Positions 1 through 5,751 of a DNA stretch of 6,583 nucleotides are shown piece by piece; position 1 is the first letter of the stretch, and each line of letters begins with the position of its first letter. The notes under the pieces were generated by a model. It made no database searches. It worked only from the letters and a program-made list of their open reading frames with translations, and was not told where the DNA came from. The stretch lies in NCBI GenBank assembly GCA_006227785.1, contig SBFU01000307.1:1-6583 (forward strand), given 5' to 3'. The position numbers and the translations under genes are program-made. The DNA is from Burkholderiales bacterium. GTDB taxonomy: Bacteria > Pseudomonadota > Gammaproteobacteria > Burkholderiales > Burkholderiaceae_C.

Positions 1-6
1 GAACCT

Positions 7-10
7 GGAG
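7..10 (+). promoter_or_regulatory. Ribosome binding site of urtA
   Basis: GGAG lies 7 bases before the ATG at 18 and supports that start. The next residues form a complete signal peptide, so a later start would break it. Nothing of the promoter can be seen because the window begins only 17 bases before the gene. Confidence 0.7.
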
Positions 11-17
11 AAGCGCC

Positions 18-1286
18 ATGCAGAACTCACGTCGATTCACGCTCAAAGCCCTGACGGTGGCCACCGCCCTGGGCGCCTTCGGTCTGACCGCCCATGCACA
101 GGAGACCATCAAGGTCGGTGTGCTGCACAGCCTGTCGGGCACCATGGCCATCTCGGAAACCGTGCTCAAGGACACGGTGCTGATGGCCATTGAAGAGATC
201 AACGCCAAGGGTGGCGTGATGGGCAAGAAACTTGAGCCCGTGGTGGTCGACCCGGCGTCGAACTGGCCGCTGTTCGCCGAGCGCGCGCGCCAGCTGCTGA
301 CGCAGGACAAGGTGGCGGTGGTGTTCGGCTGCTGGACCTCGGTCAGCCGCAAGTCGGTGCTGCCGGTGTTCGAAGAGCTCAACGGTCTGCTGTTCTACCC
401 GGTGCAGTACGAGGGTGAAGAGCTGAGCAAGAACGTGTTCTACACCGGCGCCGCGCCGAACCAGCAGGCCATTCCCGCGGTGGAGTACCTGATGAGCAAG
501 GACGGCGGCTCGGCCAAGCGCTTCGTGCTGCTGGGCACCGACTACGTCTACCCGCGCACCACCAACAAGATCCTGCGTGCCTTCCTGAACTCCAAGGGCA
601 TTCCGGACAGCGACATCATGGAGGAGTACACCCCCTTCGGCCACAGCGACTACCAGTCGATCATCGCCAAGATCAAGCAGTTCTCTGCCCAGGGCAAGAA
701 GACCGCGGTGGTCTCGACCATCAACGGCGACTCCAACGTGCCCTTCTACAAAGAGCTGGGCAACGCCGGCCTGAAGGCCACCGACGTGCCGGTGGTGGCT
801 TTCAGCGTGGGTGAGGAAGAGCTGCGCGGCGTCGACACCAAGCCGCTGGAAGGTCACCTGGCGGCCTGGAACTACTTCATGAGCCTGAAGAACCCGGTCA
901 ACGACGAGTTCACCAAGAAGTGGGCCACCTATGCCAAGGCCAAGAACATCCCGGGTCACAAGGACAAGCCGCTGACCAACGACCCGATGGAAGCCACCTA
1001 CATCGGCATCAACATGTGGAAGCAGGCGGTCGAGAAAGCCAAATCGACCGATGTCGACAAGGTGATCGCCGCCATGGCGGGGCAGACCTTCCGGGCACCG
1101 AGCGGCATCGTCAGCAAGATGGACGAGAAGAACCACCACCTGCACAAGAGCGTGTTCATCGGCGAGGTGCGCGGTGACGGCCAGTTCGACGTGGTCTGGA
1201 AGACGCCGGGTCCGGTCAAGGCCCAGCCCTGGAGCCCCTTCATCCCCGAGAACAAGGGCAAGAAGGACGAGCCCGTCAAGAAGTGA
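18..1286 (+). CDS. urtA: Urea ABC transporter, periplasmic urea-binding protein UrtA
   Basis: This is the substrate-binding protein that captures urea in the periplasm and delivers it to the UrtBC permease. The 422 residues are a usual length for the family. An N-terminal signal peptide has a basic start (Arg5-Arg6), a hydrophobic stretch at about 11-24 and an AHA cleavage motif at 25-27, so the mature protein would begin at Gln28. Motifs I associate with UrtA follow: VGVLHSLSGTMAISE (33-47), FGCWTSVSRK (103-112), YPVQYEGEE (127-135), and further on DYVYPRTTNK, GDSNVPFYKELG, FSVGEEELRG and NDPMEATYIG. The ATG start has GGAG 7 bases upstream. It is the first gene of urtABCDE. The sequence SRRFTLK at 4-10 resembles a Tat motif. 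Related binding proteins for short amides (FmdD type) or branched-chain amino acids (LivK) are the alternatives, but the full UrtABCDE set and the motifs favour urea. Confidence 0.96.
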   Translation: MQNSRRFTLKALTVATALGAFGLTAHAQETIKVGVLHSLSGTMAISETVLKDTVLMAIEEINAKGGVMGKKLEPVVVDPASNWPLFAERARQLLTQDKVAVVFGCWTSVSRKSVLPVFEELNGLLFYPVQYEGEELSKNVFYTGAAPNQQAIPAVEYLMSKDGGSAKRFVLLGTDYVYPRTTNKILRAFLNSKGIPDSDIMEEYTPFGHSDYQSIIAKIKQFSAQGKKTAVVSTINGDSNVPFYKELGNAGLKATDVPVVAFSVGEEELRGVDTKPLEGHLAAWNYFMSLKNPVNDEFTKKWATYAKAKNIPGHKDKPLTNDPMEATYIGINMWKQAVEKAKSTDVDKVIAAMAGQTFRAPSGIVSKMDEKNHHLHKSVFIGEVRGDGQFDVVWKTPGPVKAQPWSPFIPENKGKKDEPVKK

Positions 1287-1304
1287 CAGGACCGAGGCGG
1301 CCGT

Positions 1305-1322
1305 GCGGCAGGTGTCTGCCGC
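1305..1322 (+). other. Stem-loop 1 in the urtA-urtB spacer
   Basis: Perfect inverted repeat GCGGCAG / CTGCCGC: a 7-bp stem closing a 4-base GTGT loop, starting 19 bases after the urtA stop. No T-run follows it, so it does not look like a stand-alone intrinsic terminator. With the stronger stem-loop just downstream it could protect the 3' end of urtA mRNA. That role is inferred. Confidence 0.6.
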
Positions 1323-1336
1323 CGGTTCCATGACCT

Positions 1337-1363
1337 GGCCGCAGGCCTGCCTGGCCTGCGGCC
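1337..1363 (+). other. Stem-loop 2 in the urtA-urtB spacer, possible partial terminator or mRNA-stabilising hairpin
   Basis: GGCCGCAGGCC (1337-1347) pairs perfectly with GGCCTGCGGCC (1353-1363), giving an 11-bp, almost all G-C stem with a 5-base TGCCT loop. It is followed by CTTTCG, so the T-tract is only three bases long. It lies 24 bases before the urtB start. In many ABC-importer operons a hairpin after the binding-protein gene lets the cell make more binding protein than permease, by partial termination or by blocking 3' exonucleases; malE-malF is the known example. A full terminator is unlikely because urtBCDE continue the same transport system directly downstream. Confidence 0.72.
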
Positions 1364-1387
1364 CTTTCGATCGAGAGAGACGGACCC

Positions 1388-2998
1388 ATGCGTCCCTACC
1401 CCGTTTCGGTTGTGATCCGTTACCTGCTGCTGAGCCTGGGCATGGCCTGGCTGCTGGCCGCTGCGCCGGCCCGAGCACTCACGCCTGATGATGCGCTGGC
1501 ATTGGTCGAAGGCGGTGTGGCGGACCGCATCGAGACACTCAACCGGCTGGCCGCCGAGCCCGACGAGCGGGCGGCGGCGCTGATCCGCGCCCTCGCGGCG
1601 CGCGAGGTGCTGGTGTTCGAGGGTCGTGTCTTCATTTCGGGTGCCGATGGTGTTCGCGATGCCGTGACCGGTGAGCCGGCCGAGCTGCCTGAGGGGGCCC
1701 AGGACGCCATGGTCAACAACCGGCTGCGGGGTGCCCTGCAAGGGGCGCTGGCCGCGCTGGACCTGATCGGCGCGCCGGCCGATCGTCAGCGTGAGGCCGC
1801 TGCCACACTGCAGCGGCGCTCGTTCGATGAACCTGACATCGAAATGCTGCCGCTGATCGAGCGCGCGCTGGCGGGCGAACTCGACCCGGCGGCCCGGGAG
1901 TCCTTGCTGATGGCGCAGGCAGCCGTGTTGCTGGACAGCGATGACCGGACCCGCAGGCTGGAAGCGGCGGTGAAGCTGGGCGAGGCGCGGCAGGCCGTGG
2001 TGCGCCCGCTGCTGCTGCAACAGGTCGAGCAGGAAAGCGACGAAGAGGTCAAAGCCGCCCTGCGCAAGTCGCTGGCCGCGTTGGAGCGAGCGCTGCAGCG
2101 CAACGCGATCCTGGCCGAGCTGTTCTCCGGCGTCAGCCTGGGCAGCATCCTGCTGCTGGCGGCGCTCGGACTGGCCATCACCTATGGGCTGATGGGCGTC
2201 ATCAACATGGCCCATGGTGAACTGATCATGATCGGCGCCTACGCCACCTGGCTGGTGCAGGTGGCCTTCAAGCAGTGGCTGCCCGGCTGGTTCGACTGGT
2301 ACCTGCTGGCCGCCATGCCGGTGGCCTTCATGGCTTCAGCCCTGGTTGGCGCCGCCATGGAGCGCAGCGTCATCCGCTATCTCTATGGCCGGCCGCTGGA
2401 AACGCTGCTGGCCACCTGGGGTCTGAGTCTGGTGCTGATGCAGGGCGTGCGCAGCCTGTTCGGTGCCCAGAACGTGGGCCTGGAAAACCCGGTCTGGATG
2501 AGCGGCAGCGTCACGCTGCTGGGCAACCTGACCTTGCCCTGGAACCGCATCTTCATCATCGCTTTTGCCGCCATGGTGCTGCTGGGGGTGGTCATGCTGA
2601 TCAGCCGTACCCGTCTGGGGCTGTTCGTGCGCGGCGTGACGCAGAACCGGCCGATCGCGGCCTGCATGGGCGTCAACACGGCCCGCATCGACACCTACGC
2701 CTTCGCGCTTGGCTCCGGCATTGCAGGTCTGGCCGGCTGTGCGCTCAGCCAGATCGGCAACGTGGGACCTGATCTGGGCCAGAGCTACATCGTCGACTCC
2801 TTCATGGTGGTCGTGCTCGGCGGGGTCGGTCAGATCGCGGGTACGGTGTACGCGGCCCTGGGTCTGGGCGTGCTCAACAAGTTCATCGAAGGCTGGGCCG
2901 GTGCCGTGCTGGCCAAGATTGCGGTGCTTGTTTTCATCATCGTGTTCATCCAGAAACGGCCCCAGGGCATCTTCGCATTCAAAGGAAGGGAAACATGA
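1388..2998 (+). CDS. urtB: Urea ABC transporter, permease subunit UrtB
   Basis: One of the two inner-membrane permease subunits that form the urea channel. It has three parts. Residues 1-30 are a signal peptide ending in an ARA motif (28-30). Residues about 31-243 form a helical, probably periplasmic domain, rich in Ala, Leu, Arg and Glu with HEAT-like spacing. Residues about 244-536 form the LivH-type permease with roughly eight membrane segments, including ITYGLMGVINMAHGE (264-278). The cytoplasmic loop RTRLGLFVRGVTQNRPIAA (407-425) is in the position of the coupling loop that touches the ATPase. The 536 residues suit UrtB, whereas LivH has about 300, which separates it from amino-acid permeases. 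The ATG at 1388 is chosen because it keeps the whole signal peptide; the ribosome binding site there is weak (GAGAGAGACGGA). The stop overlaps the urtC start by ATGA. Confidence 0.95.
   Translation: MRPYPVSVVIRYLLLSLGMAWLLAAAPARALTPDDALALVEGGVADRIETLNRLAAEPDERAAALIRALAAREVLVFEGRVFISGADGVRDAVTGEPAELPEGAQDAMVNNRLRGALQGALAALDLIGAPADRQREAAATLQRRSFDEPDIEMLPLIERALAGELDPAARESLLMAQAAVLLDSDDRTRRLEAAVKLGEARQAVVRPLLLQQVEQESDEEVKAALRKSLAALERALQRNAILAELFSGVSLGSILLLAALGLAITYGLMGVINMAHGELIMIGAYATWLVQVAFKQWLPGWFDWYLLAAMPVAFMASALVGAAMERSVIRYLYGRPLETLLATWGLSLVLMQGVRSLFGAQNVGLENPVWMSGSVTLLGNLTLPWNRIFIIAFAAMVLLGVVMLISRTRLGLFVRGVTQNRPIAACMGVNTARIDTYAFALGSGIAGLAGCALSQIGNVGPDLGQSYIVDSFMVVVLGGVGQIAGTVYAALGLGVLNKFIEGWAGAVLAKIAVLVFIIVFIQKRPQGIFAFKGRET
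2982..2990 (+). promoter_or_regulatory. Ribosome binding site of urtC, inside the end of urtB
   Basis: The purine-rich AAGGAAGGG, 4 bases before the ATG at 2995, fixes the urtC start. It lies in the last codons of urtB, and the ATGA overlap (2995-2998) implies coupled translation of the two permease subunits, which are needed in equal amounts. Confidence 0.7.
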
Positions 2999-4113
2999 GC
3001 GCCCGTTCTGTCAAGCTGCCGGCGCCGGGTCCGATGCTCACCCGCGGTGGCTGGAGCGCCTTCATGGTGGCGCTGCTGGTGGTGTGCGCGCTGGCGCCGG
3101 CGCTCAACCTGCTGGTGCCCGAGGGCAGCGCTTTCCACCTGTCGGACTACATGGTGGGTCTTCTGGGCAAGATCATGTGCTACGCCATCTGCGCCCTGGC
3201 CATGGACCTGATCTGGGGCTACACCGGCATCCTGAGCCTGGGGCATGGCCTGTTCTTTGCCCTGGGCGGTTACGTGATGGGCATGTACCTGATGCGCCAG
3301 ATCGGCACCGATGGCCATTACAAGAGCGAGTTGCCCGACTTCATGGTGTTCCTCGACTGGAAGGAACTGCCCTGGCACTGGGCCCTGTCCGACAGCTTCA
3401 TGGCCACCTTGCTGCTGATCGTGCTGGTGCCGGGCCTGGTGGCCTTCGTCTTCGGTTACTTCGCCTTTCGCTCGCGCATCAAGGGGGTCTACTTCTCCAT
3501 CATCACGCAGGCGCTGACCTTTGCGGCCATGCTGCTGTTCTTCCGCAACGAGACCGGCTTCGGCGGCAACAACGGCTTCACCGACTTCAAGCGCATCCTG
3601 GACATCCCGATCGCCACCCAGGGCATGCGCATGACCCTGTTTGTCATCACGGGCCTGACCTTGCTGGGCTTTTTCCTGTGGGCCCGGTGGCTGGTGGGCA
3701 GCAAGTTCGGTCGGGTGCTGCAGGCGGTGCGCGACGCCGAGAGCCGGGTCATGTTCTGCGGCTACAACCCGCTGCCCTACAAGCTCACCATCTGGACCGT
3801 CTCGGCCGTGATGTGCGGTGTGGCCGGTGCCCTGTACGTACCGCAGGTGGGCATCATCAACCCGGGCGAGATGAGCCCGGCCAACAGCATCGAGATCGCG
3901 ATCTGGGCGGCTGTCGGTGGCAGGGCCACCTTGATCGGGCCGATCGTGGGCGCCTTCATCGTCAACGGAGCCAAGAGCATTCTCACGGTGAGCTTTCCTG
4001 AGTACTGGCTGTATTTTCTGGGTGGGCTGTTCATCGCGGTGACGCTGTTCATGCCGCAGGGCGTGGTGGGCCTGATCCGTCGCTGGCGCGCAGGAACGGA
4101 GGTGAAGGCATGA
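2995..4113 (+). CDS. urtC: Urea ABC transporter, permease subunit UrtC
   Basis: The second inner-membrane permease subunit, of the LivM type, expected to pair with UrtB to form the channel. It is 372 residues long, usual for UrtC. Membrane segments lie at about 22-42, 56-76, 80-100, 134-156, 164-184, 212-231, 263-284, 300-328 and 337-354. Family-like stretches are LIWGYTGILSLGHGLFFALG (72-91), GFGGNNGFTDF (188-198) and INPGEMSPANSIEIAIWAAV (288-307). The loop GSKFGRVLQAVRDAESR (235-251), between membrane segments, is in the place of the coupling helix that contacts UrtD/UrtE. The start is set by the ribosome binding site at 2982-2990 and by the ATGA overlap with urtB; the stop overlaps urtD in the same way. 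It looks intact. LivM is the alternative, excluded by the linked UrtA and the long UrtB. Confidence 0.95.
   Translation: MSARSVKLPAPGPMLTRGGWSAFMVALLVVCALAPALNLLVPEGSAFHLSDYMVGLLGKIMCYAICALAMDLIWGYTGILSLGHGLFFALGGYVMGMYLMRQIGTDGHYKSELPDFMVFLDWKELPWHWALSDSFMATLLLIVLVPGLVAFVFGYFAFRSRIKGVYFSIITQALTFAAMLLFFRNETGFGGNNGFTDFKRILDIPIATQGMRMTLFVITGLTLLGFFLWARWLVGSKFGRVLQAVRDAESRVMFCGYNPLPYKLTIWTVSAVMCGVAGALYVPQVGIINPGEMSPANSIEIAIWAAVGGRATLIGPIVGAFIVNGAKSILTVSFPEYWLYFLGGLFIAVTLFMPQGVVGLIRRWRAGTEVKA
4098..4105 (+). promoter_or_regulatory. Strong ribosome binding site of urtD
   Basis: GGAGGTGA is a full match to the complement of the 16S rRNA 3' end and lies 4 bases before the ATG at 4110. Together with the ATGA overlap it fixes the upstream start of urtD and so makes the roughly 45-residue N-terminal extension genuine coding sequence. 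Confidence 0.8.
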
Positions 4114-4976
4114 CGCCCGACCTCATGGAAGCCGGCGCCGAGCGCCTGCAGCAGGCCCAGGTTCGCCAGGTCGGCGCGTCAGGCGGGCGCTCACCGGGTT
4201 ATGGCCGTATCGTCGTGCCCGGCGAGGTCGATGTCACGCACGGTCGCATCCTGTACCTGGAGGATGTGAGCGTGAGCTTCGACGGCTTCAAGGCCATCAA
4301 CGGGCTGTCGCTGGACATTGCACCGGGCGAACTGCGCTGTGTCATCGGACCCAATGGCGCAGGCAAGACGACGATGATGGACATCATCACCGGCAAGACC
4401 CGGCCCGACAGCGGGCAGGTGTACTTCGGCAGCACGATCGACCTGCTGCGCCACCGCGAGGCCGACATCGCTGCCATGGGCATCGGGCGCAAGTTCCAGA
4501 AGCCCACCGTGTTCGAGCAGCTGACGGTGTTCGAGAACCTCGAGCTGGCGCTGGCGGCCGACAAGCGCGTGGCCAGCAGCCTGGCGTTCCGGCTCAATGG
4601 CACGCAGAAGGACCGTCTGGCCGAGGTGCTTGAAACGATCCAGCTGACCGAGCATGTGGACCGGCCGGCCGGCCTGCTCAGCCACGGCCAGAAACAGTGG
4701 CTGGAAATCGGCATGCTGCTGACCCAGGACCCCAGGCTGCTGCTGCTGGACGAGCCCGTGGCCGGCATGACCGACGAGGAGACCGAGCGCACCGCGCAGC
4801 TGTTCCTGTCACTCAAGGGCAGGCATTCGCTGATGGTGGTGGAGCACGACATGGGTTTCATCCGCACGATCTCGGAGAAGGTGACGGTGCTGTGCGACGG
4901 CTCGGTGCTGGCCGAGGGCACGCTCGACGAGGTGCAGGCGGATGAACGGGTGATCGAGGTTTACCTTGGGCGCTGA
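4110..4976 (+). CDS. urtD: Urea ABC transporter, ATP-binding subunit UrtD
   Basis: One of the two cytoplasmic ATPases that drive urea import, of the LivG type. It is 288 residues long. The nucleotide-binding domain begins at about residue 47. It shows Walker A GPNGAGKT (80-87), the Q-loop Gln130 in GRKFQKPTVFEQLTV, the signature LSHGQ (190-194), Walker B LLLLDEP with Asp214 and catalytic Glu215, and the switch His246 in VVEHD. The signature has His in place of the first Gly of LSGGQ; I recall this as usual for UrtD. Residues 1-45 precede the domain and look like a flexible linker; the strong ribosome binding site and the overlap with urtC support this start. The C-terminal EVYLGR is typical of the LivG/UrtD group. 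A 72-base spacer follows before urtE. Confidence 0.95.
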   Translation: MTPDLMEAGAERLQQAQVRQVGASGGRSPGYGRIVVPGEVDVTHGRILYLEDVSVSFDGFKAINGLSLDIAPGELRCVIGPNGAGKTTMMDIITGKTRPDSGQVYFGSTIDLLRHREADIAAMGIGRKFQKPTVFEQLTVFENLELALAADKRVASSLAFRLNGTQKDRLAEVLETIQLTEHVDRPAGLLSHGQKQWLEIGMLLTQDPRLLLLDEPVAGMTDEETERTAQLFLSLKGRHSLMVVEHDMGFIRTISEKVTVLCDGSVLAEGTLDEVQADERVIEVYLGR

Positions 4977-5048
4977 TATTTGTTTTTTGTCTGGGGTGGT
5001 TTGGCCGGGGCGAGACCCGGCACCTCACAGGTGCACGAGGAAACCAAC
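4977..5048 (+). other. urtD-urtE spacer with T-rich patch and two small hairpins
   Basis: This is the only sizeable gap within urtBCDE. It opens with a T-rich patch (4977-4990, including six T in a row at 4983-4988), unusual in this GC-rich region. Two small stem-loops follow: GCCGGG/CCCGGC (5004-5009 with 5016-5021, 6-base loop) and GCACCT/AGGTGC (5020-5025 with 5029-5034, 3-base loop). They share two bases, so only one can form completely at a time. The T-rich patch has no good hairpin before it, so I do not call a terminator. The second hairpin ends just before the urtE ribosome binding site and could tune its translation. Confidence 0.45.
5037..5041 (+). promoter_or_regulatory. Ribosome binding site of urtE
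   Basis: GAGGA, 7 bases before the ATG at 5049, sets the urtE start. That start yields MSLLEVKDVNQYYGG, the normal beginning of a UrtE protein. It argues against the longer reading from TTG at 4980, whose extra 23 residues resemble nothing in the family. Confidence 0.75.
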
Positions 5049-5747
5049 ATGAGCCTGCTCGAAGTCAAGGACGTCAACCAGTACTACGGTGGCAGCCACA
5101 TCCTGCGCAATGTCAGACTGACGGCGGAGCTCGGCAAGGTCACGGTTGTGCTCGGGCGCAATGGCGTGGGCAAGACCACCTTGCTCAAGTCGCTCATGGG
5201 TCTGGTGCCGATCAAGAGCGGCAGCATCACACTGGACGGCAAGGGCATCGACAAGGCCACGCCCTACGAACGTGCCCGGCTGGGCATGGGCTTTGTGCCC
5301 CAGGGGCGTGAGATCTTTGCGCGGCTGACGGTGCAGGAAAACCTGCAGATGGGGCTGGCCTACAAGAAGGGTGGAACGCCCGTGCCGGAGGAATTGTTCG
5401 AGCTGTTTCCCGTGCTCCGGCAGATGTTGGGCCGCCGAGGGGGAGACCTCTCGGGCGGGCAGCAGCAGCAGCTGGCGATTGCGCGTGCGCTGGCGGCCGG
5501 CCCCAAGCTGCTCATCCTGGACGAACCCACCGAAGGCATCCAGCCCAACATCATCAAGGACATCGGCAAGGTCATCCGCATGCTGGCCGATCGCGGCAAC
5601 ATGGCCATCGTGCTGGTCGAGCAGTACTACGACTTTGCCGAGGCGCTGGCAGACAGCTATGTGGTGATGGAACGCGGCGAGGTGATCGCCAGCGGCCCGG
5701 GCGGCGAAATGGCTGACAAGGGCATCCGCCGGCTGGTGTCGATCTGA
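5049..5747 (+). CDS. urtE: Urea ABC transporter, ATP-binding subunit UrtE
   Basis: The second cytoplasmic ATPase of the urea importer, of the LivF type, expected to pair with UrtD. It has 232 residues, usual for UrtE. Visible motifs are Walker A GRNGVGKT (36-43), the Q-loop Gln85 in GFVPQGREIF, the signature LSGGQ (134-138), Walker B LLILDEP with Asp158 and catalytic Glu159, and TEGIQPNII (161-169) just after it. The switch position carries Gln192 (LVEQYYDFAEAL) instead of His, as is common in LivF/UrtE proteins. A reading from TTG at 4980 is open but rejected, because 5049 has a proper ribosome binding site and the correct N-terminus. It is the last gene of the operon; its stop is 4 bases from that of the convergent gene. 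Confidence 0.95.
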   Translation: MSLLEVKDVNQYYGGSHILRNVRLTAELGKVTVVLGRNGVGKTTLLKSLMGLVPIKSGSITLDGKGIDKATPYERARLGMGFVPQGREIFARLTVQENLQMGLAYKKGGTPVPEELFELFPVLRQMLGRRGGDLSGGQQQQLAIARALAAGPKLLILDEPTEGIQPNIIKDIGKVIRMLADRGNMAIVLVEQYYDFAEALADSYVVMERGEVIASGPGGEMADKGIRRLVSI

Positions 5748-5751
5748 TCGC

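Noticed and set aside
1367..1374. Palindrome TCGATCGA before urtB
   Set aside because: Eight-base palindromes of this kind are expected by chance in GC-rich DNA, and no second copy or operator arrangement is visible nearby.
27..1478. 483-codon open frame on the - strand opposite urtA
   Set aside because: Mirror reading of a GC-rich gene. Its product is full of His, Val, Leu, Arg and Gly in an order typical of antisense frames, and urtA on the other strand is certain.
998..2215. 405-codon open frame on the - strand opposite urtA and urtB
   Set aside because: Product rich in Gln, Arg and Gly with no domain; it overlaps two well-supported genes and is explained by high GC content.
2709..4001. 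430-codon + strand frame overlapping urtB and urtC
   Set aside because: Out-of-frame reading of two clear permease genes; composition rich in Arg, Gly and His with no membrane segments or motifs.
4977..4990. T-rich patch as an intrinsic terminator after urtD
   Set aside because: The sequence before it (GAGGTTTACCTT and around) offers at most a 3-4 bp stem with a tiny loop, and urtE of the same system follows.
4980..5048. Longer urtE starting at TTG 4980
   Set aside because: The extra residues MFFVWGGLAG... have no family counterpart, no ribosome binding site precedes the TTG, and the ATG at 5049 has both a good site and the expected N-terminus.
18..5747. Branched-chain amino acid (Liv) or short-chain amide transporter instead of urea
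   Set aside because: UrtB is far longer than LivH, UrtA carries urea-type motifs rather than LivK ones, and the five-gene order A-B-C-D-E is that of urt operons. Amide use by the same system cannot be excluded from sequence alone.
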